Assembly (NCBI GenBank): GCA_950054155.1 | Contig: CATLOT010000001.1 | Coordinates: 186,001 to 250,000 of the forward strand | From: an uncultured Bacteriovoracaceae bacterium | GTDB lineage: Bacteria; Bdellovibrionota; Bacteriovoracia; Bacteriovoracales; Bacteriovoracaceae | DNA: 64,000 nt | Direction: 5' to 3' | In this document: in pieces, positions 1 to 8,249 of the stretch | How positions within the stretch are numbered: the first letter of the stretch is position 1 | Layout: each line of letters begins with the position of its first letter | Translations under genes and position numbers: made by a program | Notes under the pieces: model-generated | Databases searched by the model: none | Seen by the model: the letters and a program-made list of their open reading frames with translations, nothing else | Told to the model about the DNA's origin: nothing

Positions 1-224
1 TCTTAGGTAACCTCTTTCGTTTTCAGCAGCAAATTTTTTCAATGGTGCCAGAAGGAAAGGCAGCTTTTTTAAAGCCACTTGCTAGGTTGGTGATTCCTTT
101 TTTGATTACAGGTCTTCTAAGTATCATCAATCCGACGTGGAGCCCTCTTTGGACCATTCTAGGGTGGGCCAGTTTCGAGGGCTTCAACTATCTCAATCGA
201 AAATTTAAATGGGATTTAATGTAG
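1..224 (+). CDS. C-terminal end of a membrane protein, cut by the window start
   Basis: The frame is open from base 3 to the window edge, so the Met codon at 42 is probably internal and this is the last ~74 residues of a longer protein. The visible part has a hydrophobic stretch (LVIPFLITGLLSII) and a second Trp-rich apolar stretch, and ends with a basic tail before the TAG at 222. I do not recognise the family. No terminator is obvious before the convergent dus gene ends at 329. Confidence 0.5.
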   Translation, partial: LGNLFRFQQQIFSMVPEGKAAFLKPLARLVIPFLITGLLSIINPTWSPLWTILGWASFEGFNYLNRKFKWDLM

Positions 225-328
225 TTTAGTAATCCCACTCAACTGAAGTTCTACAAGCGTAGAGGCCAACTTCTTTCCCTTGAGTTAGGGGGAATTGAAA
301 ACTTTTCGTCGTTCCTAACAATATCTTG

Positions 329-1342
329 TTACTTGAGACAGCTTAGTTTTTCCTTAAATTCATTAAGTGTACGTGATCTTAAGAATTGAGACCTGATACT
401 TTCAGAATTCTCATAGTCGTCAAAGAGGTAACGGCTAAAAGCCTTAAAGCGTCTCAGAAGTTGATCATCATCTAAGTCTCTTTTGCGATAATTACGCTCA
501 AGTAGATGAAAGTAATAATCGAGATAACCTTTACGCTCAAAGAGCAGACTCTCTTCGTTGACGGCAAAGAGGCGATCACGATGCTCTTCATAAATGGTTG
601 CCATCCATGGGGTTTTAAGGGCGCCTCTTCCAAGCATAATGCCATGGCATCCTGTCTCATCAAACATTCGTTCAATATCGAGTAGGCTCCAGCAGTCCCC
701 ATTTCCAATGAGTGGGATGGAAAGCGAATTGACCGCTTTCTTAATATAGCTCCAATCAGCAATTCCTTCGTAGAGTTGGTCTCGGGTTCTCCCATGGAGA
801 GTGACGGCCTCGACTCCTTCATCTTCAAGAAGCTTAAGGATATCGAGAAATTTACTATCATCGCGATAACCAATTCTAATTTTTGCAGTAAAGAGGCCTG
901 TAAAGTTTGAGCGAATATCCCGAATTACTTTTTGTAGACTGGTAAGATCATCGAGAAGGTAGGCACCTCCTTTATGAGAGTTCACTTTCTTTGAGGGACA
1001 GCCCAGGTTGATATCAAGATGGTCAAAGCCAAGCTCTTCGATTCTTTGGATATGAGGAGCTGTGTTGGCGTGGGCTGTGGTCAAAATTTGATAGCCCGTT
1101 TTCTTTTTAAGAACTTGATTTGAGTAACAGTGATGACCGAAGTGCTCTAGGATTTTCTTGTCGCTATATTGGCCTTGAGAGGGAAGACGCAAGAAGTCCG
1201 TTGAGAGGTAATTCCACTCTGGAAAGGCCTCTTGGATGGCGAGGCGGTAGGGCTCATCTGTAATGCCTTCCATTGGGGCGAAGAGTAGGGAGCCTTGGGG
1301 GATGCGTTCGGTAAAGCGACTCATCCAGCCTGTATAACACAT
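329..1342 (-). CDS. dus: tRNA-dihydrouridine synthase (Dus family)
   Basis: This is an FMN-dependent enzyme that reduces uridine to dihydrouridine in tRNA D-loops. The N-terminal FAPMEGITD motif is typical of the Dus TIM barrel. The catalytic Cys lies in NLGCPSKKV (Cys115), followed by HGRTR (about 183-187), the phosphate-binding GNGD (about 213-216) and GRGAL. The 337 residues match the usual family length. The start at 1342 has AGGGG seven bases upstream; an internal Met (residue 7) has no such site. The Dus subtype (A, B or C) cannot be fixed by eye. It is monocistronic and its leader carries a CCCTGTAATT element also seen near 26.1 kb. Confidence 0.93.
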   Translation of the reverse strand: MCYTGWMSRFTERIPQGSLLFAPMEGITDEPYRLAIQEAFPEWNYLSTDFLRLPSQGQYSDKKILEHFGHHCYSNQVLKKKTGYQILTTAHANTAPHIQRIEELGFDHLDINLGCPSKKVNSHKGGAYLLDDLTSLQKVIRDIRSNFTGLFTAKIRIGYRDDSKFLDILKLLEDEGVEAVTLHGRTRDQLYEGIADWSYIKKAVNSLSIPLIGNGDCWSLLDIERMFDETGCHGIMLGRGALKTPWMATIYEEHRDRLFAVNEESLLFERKGYLDYYFHLLERNYRKRDLDDDQLLRRFKAFSRYLFDDYENSESIRSQFLRSRTLNEFKEKLSCLK

Positions 1343-1366
1343 AAACTGACCCCTGTAATTGGTGCT

Positions 1367-1444
1367 ATGAAAATGGGTAAGCCATTAACCCATAATGAAA
1401 TTGATGGCTTAGTTAATGAATCTGATTTTGATCATTTGGGGTAA
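1367..1444 (+). other. Possible 25-residue small ORF, divergent from dus
   Basis: A 26-codon frame starts ATG AAA ATG and contains PLTHNEIDGLVNES, which resembles the N-terminal EIDALL peptide of FliM-like proteins, and stops at TAA 1442. There is no good ribosome binding site. It may be a real micro-peptide, a gene remnant or chance. No other gene is seen between 1343 and 1542. Confidence 0.22.
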
Positions 1445-1542
1445 GGGTTCTCTTTTAGATAACACCAATTAGGTGACTAAGTAGCTAGTTTTATTTGGAG
1501 ACCTCTGGTGGCGATGAAGCCGCCACCATTTAAGTAGGTCAG

Positions 1543-2250
1543 TTAAATCGTTGTGGAAGAGAGGAGGTGGGCGAAGTGGGCACTGAGGGCTTTGGTCGAT
1601 TGATAAAAGTGACGGAACTCAAATACTGGAGTGGTCGTCCGTGATCTGACCGTATCCCGAAATAAGATGAATTGATTTTCAGATTGAAGAATAGCCCGAG
1701 AAAGAGCGACGAGGGTTGGTGAGTCTGCCTTTAAGGAGTTGGTAGAGATGAGCTTTCGCAGAAGAACGGCTTGGGCATTGAGGACAAAGGGGCTTCCGGT
1801 ATTTGAAATATTCTCTTTTATTTTCGAGTAGATTTCCTTCGTTATGGCCTTTTTTTTCTCCGGGCTAAAGGTCCATTGGTCTTCGAGAAAGTCCATGGCT
1901 ACGGAAAAGTAAGTGATAGAGAAGCAGGGAGTACTTTCTTCTAAAGGGCTATAATTTACGTGCTTCCACAATTTGGGGTCGTGGGAAATATAATGATCGA
2001 TTAATTCTTTATACCTTTGGCTTTTGATGGTTTTAGAGGTGAGGTAGTTTGCAATTTCTTGTTTCTCTTGCGGGCTTAGGTGATCTTTTAAGCGGATTGT
2101 CTCAATCTTATTTTCAGCCCTTTTGCAGGCGTTTGCTTCAGTCTTAAAACTTGAGACTATGTCTTGGTACTCATGAGTGTTTTTTAGCTTAGGTTTTGTA
2201 CCAGCGCAGCCAAGTAAAAAGAGAGTAGAAATTAAGGATGCTTTTCTCAT
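1543..2250 (-). CDS. Lipoprotein of unknown function
   Basis: This is a 235-residue protein with a short lipoprotein signal (Lys/Arg start, apolar core, lipobox LFLLGC with Cys15), so it is probably attached to a membrane facing the periplasm. The rest is mostly helical and charged, with no motif I recognise. AAGGAG lies six bases before the ATG, which fixes the start. It is transcribed alone, away from the Nudix gene at 2369. Confidence 0.75.
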   Translation of the reverse strand: MRKASLISTLFLLGCAGTKPKLKNTHEYQDIVSSFKTEANACKRAENKIETIRLKDHLSPQEKQEIANYLTSKTIKSQRYKELIDHYISHDPKLWKHVNYSPLEESTPCFSITYFSVAMDFLEDQWTFSPEKKKAITKEIYSKIKENISNTGSPFVLNAQAVLLRKLISTNSLKADSPTLVALSRAILQSENQFILFRDTVRSRTTTPVFEFRHFYQSTKALSAHFAHLLSSTTI

Positions 2251-2368
2251 GATAAACTCCTTGGATTTCGAGGAAGTGAGAGGATCGATTTATTATAGGA
2301 GTTTAAGAGGTCTCATAAGTCAGGTAACTATTGCTGTTGTGTGTCTTAAATGTTAATTATGCCTCCAT

Positions 2369-2836
2369 ATGAAAATAACACTCGTTTCAATTGTTATACC
2401 TGTGCTTCTAGGGCCAGAGGGTTTTCATCTTTGGGGTCAGACAAGGCAAGAAGAGGGGCTGCTCGATGGGACCTGGGAGTTTCCTGGTGGCAAAATTGAA
2501 GCTGGAGAGTTGCCGGTAGAGGCTGCAGCGCGGGAGCTTGCTGAAGAGGTTGGGCTTAAGATTGGGAGTGAGTCTCTTGTAAATTTCAAGACTTACCCTT
2601 ATAGCTATCCCGATAGAAGGGTTGTTCTTCATGTTCACCTCCTTCCAATTTCATCTGAAAACAAGTATCTAGATGGTATTAATAAAGCAGGCTGGAGGAG
2701 TTTTGATTTTTCCAGCTCTGAAGTAAGTAATATTCCTGAAGCGAATAAGCTCATTATCGCTGAGCTTACGTCCTATATTGCTCGTCATCAGTCTGACGAA
2801 AATTGGAGAAAGTGGTGGCAACAGTCCTCATGTTAA
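2369..2836 (+). CDS. MutT-type Nudix hydrolase
   Basis: Nudix enzymes cleave nucleoside diphosphates linked to another moiety; MutT-like members remove 8-oxo-dGTP from the nucleotide pool. A complete Nudix box spans residues 41-63: G, five residues, E47, seven residues, REL (55-57), then EE (59-60) and G62-L63, which binds the catalytic metal. WEFPGGK just before it is typical of MutT-like proteins. No strong Shine-Dalgarno site precedes the ATG. The stop overlaps the start of the next gene (ATGTTAA), so the two are probably coupled. The exact substrate is not shown by the sequence. Confidence 0.88.
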   Translation: MKITLVSIVIPVLLGPEGFHLWGQTRQEEGLLDGTWEFPGGKIEAGELPVEAAARELAEEVGLKIGSESLVNFKTYPYSYPDRRVVLHVHLLPISSENKYLDGINKAGWRSFDFSSSEVSNIPEANKLIIAELTSYIARHQSDENWRKWWQQSSC

Positions 2837-3582
2837 CTGAATTTTTTCTTATGGCCCTTGCCTTTGGAGTCGGGGCTTTTAGCTTTCTTGCTGACACAAG
2901 GGAGACGGGTGCTGGCTTTTTAAGAATTGTAATGAGTATTTGTGGGGGCTCGAGTTTAATTGCTCTTATTCTTCACCTGACTTATGGAACCTTCACTGAT
3001 CCCCAGTCATTTATGTATTACATCGCCTTGCTCTGCTTTGTTCTTATTTACTTCTTTCATCAAGATAAGAAGAGTCCTCTTATGTGGGTGCTCTTCGCTG
3101 TTCACAATATAGCTTTCACTCTTCTTGTCTTTCTTATTAACAATAGTAACTGGGAGCAATTCTTCTTTGCCCTCACTTCAATTCTCTTTTTGGGAAGTGT
3201 TACCTACGCCATGGTGATGGGGCATTGGTACTTGGTCACGCCCAAGCTTTCAGAGAAGCCCCTCAAAATAGCTCTTTATTTCACATGGGCATTCTTTATT
3301 ATCAAAGTCGGCTTCACCGTTATAAGTTACCTCGAAGCAGGAGACTTTTTTACGGTTAATACAATGGCAGGTGGCGGCTATGCCTTTAACTGGATGATGC
3401 TTGCTATGCGTGTTGGTTGGGGTTACGTCGTCTTAGGGATCATGAGCTATTTTGCTTATAAGCTGATCGCGATGCGCTCTATTCAAAGTGCTACTGGAAT
3501 GCTCTATGCGATGACATTCTTTGTATTTGTAAGTGAGTTAATTTCTAATTATATGTTTTTTGAATATGGACTTTATATATGA
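2830..3582 (+). CDS. Polytopic inner-membrane protein, unknown function
   Basis: About 250 residues with seven or eight apolar segments covering nearly the whole protein. I placed the start at ATG 2830, which overlaps the Nudix stop; an upstream in-frame start at 2803 would overlap the Nudix gene by 34 bases. Conserved-looking polar residues inside membrane segments include His in HLTYG and in VMGHWYLV. The second resembles axial-ligand positions of membrane haem proteins, but that is only a resemblance. The stop overlaps the next ATG (ATGA). Confidence 0.72.
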   Translation: MLTEFFLMALAFGVGAFSFLADTRETGAGFLRIVMSICGGSSLIALILHLTYGTFTDPQSFMYYIALLCFVLIYFFHQDKKSPLMWVLFAVHNIAFTLLVFLINNSNWEQFFFALTSILFLGSVTYAMVMGHWYLVTPKLSEKPLKIALYFTWAFFIIKVGFTVISYLEAGDFFTVNTMAGGGYAFNWMMLAMRVGWGYVVLGIMSYFAYKLIAMRSIQSATGMLYAMTFFVFVSELISNYMFFEYGLYI

Positions 3583-4064
3583 GTAATTTAGAGATCACAT
3601 TAACCTGCAGTGAGTGTGGGTCAGGGGTTCACGTTAAACCTACGAGGGATGCAGAGAATGCACAATGTGATGTTTGCCAAAATCTTATTCCGATAAAATT
3701 TAATGAAGACCATATGAATGGTGTTGTTAAAGACTGTCCCTGCTGTGGGCGAAAGGATTTTTATAAGCAAAAGGACTTCAATCGAAAGATAGGTGTCGCG
3801 CTCTTTGTTTTTGGCGCACTCTCTGTTCTTGTCTTTGAGTTTATAGGAGTTGGCTTTCCCTGGAATTACTCTGTCTTTCTGGCCTTAGCGGCTCTCGATA
3901 TTCTTCTCTATTTCTTTGTTCCTCTGGTCGTCGCTTGCTATAAGTGTGATACGTTATTTCGAGGGGTTAGCAATATTGAGGATATCCATGGCTTTAATCA
4001 TGAAATGCACGACAGAATTGTTTACTCAGACCATGATTTCAAAGGTGAGCAACTCGATCATTAA
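3579..4064 (+). CDS. Zinc-ribbon membrane protein
   Basis: A 161-residue protein with an N-terminal cytoplasmic part holding Cys pairs (CSEC, CDVC), then CPCCG, two adjacent membrane segments (GVALFVFGALSVLVFEF and a following apolar stretch) and a final CYKC pair. The four CXXC-type pairs suggest two zinc ribbons, one split across the hairpin of membrane segments. The ATGA overlap with the preceding gene indicates translational coupling. Function unknown. The 210 bases after it show no gene. Confidence 0.75.
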   Translation: MSNLEITLTCSECGSGVHVKPTRDAENAQCDVCQNLIPIKFNEDHMNGVVKDCPCCGRKDFYKQKDFNRKIGVALFVFGALSVLVFEFIGVGFPWNYSVFLALAALDILLYFFVPLVVACYKCDTLFRGVSNIEDIHGFNHEMHDRIVYSDHDFKGEQLDH

Positions 4065-4275
4065 ATAGTGTAAAAAGTACTTAAGTATTGAGAATTATTT
4101 ACGGCGTAATATGGACTGGACTTTCGATGCGTTGTAAAATAGATATCAACAATTCTTATGAATTGAAATGTGGTTTAACAAGGAACTGCTTTATAGAACC
4201 TCCGTCTATTCACGGTCAAAAACTGAAAGGTTATTTGACCACCCCTTCCCTTCAAAATTTTAAAGGACTTGTCTC

Positions 4276-5649
4276 ATGATGGCCGAAGCTACAGTCTCCG
4301 TTACGGAGTGGGTAATTCTTGCGGTTTGTTTTATGGGCTCCGCTTTCTTCTCGGGTTCTGAGGCCGTACTGATGTCTCTTGGAATCGACCGCGCTCGCCA
4401 GCTTATGGATGAGGGGGGCAGTAGAGCGAAGGCCATGACTTTCATGATCGAAAGACCCAATGAACTTCTCACCACTATCCTAGTGGGAAATAATATTGTG
4501 AATATTCTTGCTGCCTCTGTAACGACAGCGATTGCGACGAGACTCTTTAAGTCTGATGCCGTTGGAATTTCAACAGGTCTTGTTACCATCGTTATTTTGA
4601 TCTTTGGTGAGATTATTCCAAAAACCTTTGCGAGAACTCACGCAGAAAAACTTTCAGTCGTTATCATTTATGTTCTACGTTTCAAATACTATGTTCTCTA
4701 TCCTGTCATTCAGGGCATGGTTTGGATGATTAAAACAGTACTTGGAGAAAATGCTGAATTAACAGGCAGGCTGATCACTAAGAATGATATTGAGTATATG
4801 ATCAATAGGGCTGAGCAAGATAAGACAATGGATTCTAAGCAGCTCGATCTTCTCAACTCGATTCTCGAGTTTCCTACCATTAAAGTTAAGGACATTATGA
4901 TTCCTAGGCTAGAGGTGAAGTACCTCCAGCATGACTTTACTTTTAAAGATGTGATTAGCTTTGTTGAAGAAGACGCTTATAGCCGCTATCCGGTATGTGA
5001 TGGTGAGCTTGAAAACTGTCTGGGCTTTCTCCATATCAAAGACCTTGCTTTTATTCGTGGTCAAGAGAAAGAGAACTTTAATATGGCCAAGCATTTGAAA
5101 GACCCCTTCTTTGTCTATGAGCATATGAAGATCCAGGCGGTTTTTGATTACATGAATCGTAAGAAGGTTCACCTTGCCCTTGTCAAAGACGAAAATGGGG
5201 TTGTTGTTGGTATTATTACCCTTGAAGATATCGTTGAAGAAATTGTCGGTGAAATTCAAGATGAGCATGATGATGATGAAGAAGAGGTCATTCAAAAACA
5301 ACTCCAAGAGGAGTTGAATGAAGGTGTGATTATTGAAGGTAACACTTCTCTTCGTGAGCTCTATAATGACTTTGATATAAAGATTCCTCTTAATGATAAC
5401 TATTCAACAGTCGCAGGCTTTCTTCTTGATATGCTTGGAAATAATTTTCCTGAAGAAGGGCAGATCATTGTTTGGGAAGGATATAGCTTTGAGCTTTCTC
5501 GCGTGGAAGATTACGAAATTCGTGAAATTCGTATCAAACATGTGGATGGAGAAAGGCATCTTTTCAATAAGAAAGAAGCAAATGGGAACGACCGTGCGGA
5601 CGCAAATGAGCCTGTCGGAAAGTCTCTGGCTGCAGACTTTGATAACTAA
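4276..5649 (+). CDS. CNNM/HlyC-CorC family transporter with CBS pair
   Basis: The domain order is that of CorC/CNNM-type proteins: an N-terminal DUF21 membrane domain of about 190 residues (FSGSEAVLMSLG, a GNNIVNILAAS helix, the IFGEIIPKTFA motif), a cytoplasmic CBS pair (from IMIPRLEVKYL to GIITLEDIVEEIVGEI) and a C-terminal CorC/HlyC domain (about 350-440). Homologues act in Mg2+ or Co2+ efflux at the inner membrane, and some are still called haemolysins. Length (457) is normal. An acidic DDDEEE linker separates the CBS and CorC domains. It is monocistronic by spacing. Confidence 0.92.
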   Translation: MMAEATVSVTEWVILAVCFMGSAFFSGSEAVLMSLGIDRARQLMDEGGSRAKAMTFMIERPNELLTTILVGNNIVNILAASVTTAIATRLFKSDAVGISTGLVTIVILIFGEIIPKTFARTHAEKLSVVIIYVLRFKYYVLYPVIQGMVWMIKTVLGENAELTGRLITKNDIEYMINRAEQDKTMDSKQLDLLNSILEFPTIKVKDIMIPRLEVKYLQHDFTFKDVISFVEEDAYSRYPVCDGELENCLGFLHIKDLAFIRGQEKENFNMAKHLKDPFFVYEHMKIQAVFDYMNRKKVHLALVKDENGVVVGIITLEDIVEEIVGEIQDEHDDDEEEVIQKQLQEELNEGVIIEGNTSLRELYNDFDIKIPLNDNYSTVAGFLLDMLGNNFPEEGQIIVWEGYSFELSRVEDYEIREIRIKHVDGERHLFNKKEANGNDRADANEPVGKSLAADFDN

Positions 5650-5763
5650 GCTCATTTTTCAATAACCTAACGCGCTGGGCATACAGGTTTCATCCTCTTA
5701 ATTCTAAAGTGGGCCATCGTTTAAACACGTATTTACCCCCCTCTGAAATTAGGAGTTTATCTT

Positions 5764-6885
5764 ATGTTCACTTTTGAGAAGCTCTATGCTGAAGGCCACG
5801 AACAAGTTGTCTTCTTTAGTGATCCTTCCTGTAACTTAAAAGCTATTATTGCTATCCACGATACGACTCTTGGACCAGCTCTTGGTGGAACAAGAATGTG
5901 GCCTTATGCAAGTATCGATGATGCTATCACTGATGTTCTTCGTCTCTCTAAAGGGATGACTTACAAGGCCGCTGTTTCTGGTCTTAACCTCGGTGGTGGT
6001 AAGGCCGTTATTATCGGTGATCCTACTAAGGATAAATCAGAAGCACTCTTCCGTTCATACGGTCGCTTCATTGAAAGTCTAAATGGTCGTTATATCACGG
6101 CAGAAGACGTAAATATCGGTGTTGAAGATATCGAACATATCTTCACTGAAACAACTTATGTTACTGGTGTTGCTCAAACACATGGTGGTTCAGGTAATCC
6201 TTCTCCCTATACGGCCCGTGGTGTATTTCGCGGTATTGAAGCAGCTTGTACTAAAACTTACGGAGAGCGATCAGTTAAAAATAAGGTTGTTGCCCTTCAA
6301 GGTGCAGGCTCTGTTGGTCGCTACCTTGGTGAGCTTCTTTATAAATCAGGTGCGAAAGTTTACTTCACTGATATCAATGAAAAGAATATCGCTGCCTTTA
6401 AAGAGATGGTTCCTAACGCTGAACTTGTAGGCGTTGATGAAATCTATGATGTTGATTGTGACATCTACGCTCCTTGTGCTCTCGGTGCAACTGTTAATGA
6501 TCAAACAATTGATAGGCTTAAGTGTAAAGTTGTTGCTGGTGCAGCCAATAACCAACTTGCTGAAAATCGTCATGGAGATATCCTTAAAGAAAAAGGTATT
6601 CTTTACGCTCCTGACTACCTAATCAATGCTGGTGGTTTGATGAACGTTTCAATTGAATTTGAAGGTTGGTCTGACAACAAAGCTTCTCGTATGGTCGATA
6701 CAATCTATGACACCACAATGAGAATTTTTGAAATCTCTGAAGAGCAGAACATTCCTGTTTATAAAGCGACAGACGTTCTTGCTGAAAGCCGTCTTCAGTC
6801 GATTAAAAATATTCAAGGAAAGTTCCTTGGAGCTGATGTTAATCATCGCTTCCCAGGAAGAAAGAATAGAAATCCATCTCAATAA
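5764..6885 (+). CDS. ldh: Leucine dehydrogenase (Glu/Leu/Phe/Val dehydrogenase family)
   Basis: NAD-dependent oxidative deamination of leucine (also valine and isoleucine) to the 2-oxo acid. The family motif VSGLNLGGGKAVI is present with Lys80 and Lys68 at the positions known as catalytic in leucine dehydrogenases. The NAD site is GAGSVG (180-185), followed by an acidic residue at the end of the next strand (FTDIN). The 373 residues fit the family. AGGAG lies just upstream of the ATG. It lies close to the fused 2-oxoacid dehydrogenase E1 gene (8250), which would act on its products. A strong terminator follows at 6912. Confidence 0.93.
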   Translation: MFTFEKLYAEGHEQVVFFSDPSCNLKAIIAIHDTTLGPALGGTRMWPYASIDDAITDVLRLSKGMTYKAAVSGLNLGGGKAVIIGDPTKDKSEALFRSYGRFIESLNGRYITAEDVNIGVEDIEHIFTETTYVTGVAQTHGGSGNPSPYTARGVFRGIEAACTKTYGERSVKNKVVALQGAGSVGRYLGELLYKSGAKVYFTDINEKNIAAFKEMVPNAELVGVDEIYDVDCDIYAPCALGATVNDQTIDRLKCKVVAGAANNQLAENRHGDILKEKGILYAPDYLINAGGLMNVSIEFEGWSDNKASRMVDTIYDTTMRIFEISEEQNIPVYKATDVLAESRLQSIKNIQGKFLGADVNHRFPGRKNRNPSQ

Positions 6886-6911
6886 TCTTTTTAAGAAATG
6901 TGGATATAAAG

Positions 6912-6938
6912 AAACCGGCAGAATTTGCCGGTTTTTTT
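6912..6938 (+). terminator. Rho-independent terminator after leucine dehydrogenase
   Basis: AAACCGGCA and its complement TGCCGGTTT enclose a short AT loop, and the stem runs into a seven-T tract. This is a complete intrinsic terminator 27 bases after the stop codon. Confidence 0.92.
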
Positions 6939-7010
6939 GTGCCCCTTCTTTGTTTAAGGGCAAATGATGCTTCACTAAAAATGAACCTCTTTATTCGGTA
7001 GAATAGGGGG

Positions 7011-8132
7011 GTGAAGATAACGATCGTCATTACATTATTTCTCGCCCTTCTCGCTCTATTCTTGCCGATTGGATCGGCATGGGGTGCTATCAATTTTAGC
7101 GATGCTGCCTTTCCTGAATTTGTAACCTCCTCTCGAGGCTTGGCGATGGGAAACGCCTTTATCTCTAAGGTTGATGATAGTGCCGCAGCTTTTTATAATC
7201 CAGCGGGACTCGGAACGGTGAGGGCCCCTCACTTTCATCTTTCCAATCTTCATATGGAAGTGAATAAAGATTGGATTGATTTAGGCACGGGCGGGAAGCT
7301 AACAGATGCTGTTTCCAATTTTACGAAAGGTTTTAAAGTTGATGGCACAAGAAATCTTCTTAAAGATCATCCAGGTAGTTTTTCTCATTCACGCTTCCAA
7401 TTTGCTCCCAACTTTACAGCTCGCTATATCTCAATAGGCTATCTCTACTCTAATCAAACAAGAGGGGCATTCGGCACTCATGCCGGCGCTCAATATGAAT
7501 ATGCTAAGAGAACAGACCATGGACCCTATGTAGCTTTAAATCTCTCACTCTTTGGGGGACTTTTTAAGATTGGGGCGACAACGACTTATTTGACTCGAAA
7601 AGAAGTCTTTGGAGAGTCTGATATCAATACTGCCGTCGATCTCCAGGACACTGATTTTAAAAAGGGGAGTGCTTTTGTTTTTACGACAGGAGCTAAGCTA
7701 ACGTTACCTGTATATGCCCTTCCTACTTTTGCCGTGAAAGTAAATAACACTGGTTCGCAAAAGTTTAGCCCAAGTGACGGGTTTGGTGGTGCTCCAGATC
7801 AGATTAAAGAATCTGTTGATCTTGGCTTTTCCTTAACCCCACAAATAGGACAAACGACAAGAGTCCATTTTGAGGTCAATCTTAAAGATGCCACCGATGA
7901 GTTTGCTGATGTCGATACTTCAAGAAAAATTGGTGTCGGCCTAGAGCTCGATTTAAGAAGAATCTTCTTCCTCCGTCTAGGTTACGGTGATGGATTTGGC
8001 TCTGGTGGGTTAGGCATTCGCACGCGAAAGCTTGAGTTTGACCTTACGACTTATGCCGTTGACCGTACAAATTCTCAGTTTCGTGGTGAGGAAGACCGCC
8101 GATTCGCTCTTTCCATCTCTTCTGGCTGGTAA
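7011..8132 (+). CDS. Outer-membrane beta-barrel protein (PorV/UPF0164-like)
   Basis: A GTG start leads into a signal peptide ending near GSAWGA. The mature protein opens with SSRGLAMGNAF and DDSAAAFYNPAGLG, the N-terminal motif of FadL/OmpP1, TraF and PorV/UPF0164-type barrels. Alternating polar/apolar strands rich in Gly, Thr and Tyr follow to a C-terminal aromatic (Trp373), as in outer-membrane barrels. The GTG directly follows a G-run, so the exact start is uncertain. The cargo or partner is unknown. Confidence 0.78.
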   Translation: MKITIVITLFLALLALFLPIGSAWGAINFSDAAFPEFVTSSRGLAMGNAFISKVDDSAAAFYNPAGLGTVRAPHFHLSNLHMEVNKDWIDLGTGGKLTDAVSNFTKGFKVDGTRNLLKDHPGSFSHSRFQFAPNFTARYISIGYLYSNQTRGAFGTHAGAQYEYAKRTDHGPYVALNLSLFGGLFKIGATTTYLTRKEVFGESDINTAVDLQDTDFKKGSAFVFTTGAKLTLPVYALPTFAVKVNNTGSQKFSPSDGFGGAPDQIKESVDLGFSLTPQIGQTTRVHFEVNLKDATDEFADVDTSRKIGVGLELDLRRIFFLRLGYGDGFGSGGLGIRTRKLEFDLTTYAVDRTNSQFRGEEDRRFALSISSGW

Positions 8133-8249
8133 TACTCAGCTAACCCATTGAAAATTCTACAATCTGCCTTTAGACAATCTAGCGCCTGTTGGGTAATGTT
8201 TCTAAAAGAAATGATGTAATGACGCAAATCGTTAAAAGCGGAGAAATCT

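Noticed and set aside
4088-4279. 63-residue frame before the CNNM-type gene
   Set aside because: It needs a TTG start with no ribosome site, overlaps the true start and has no protein-like pattern.
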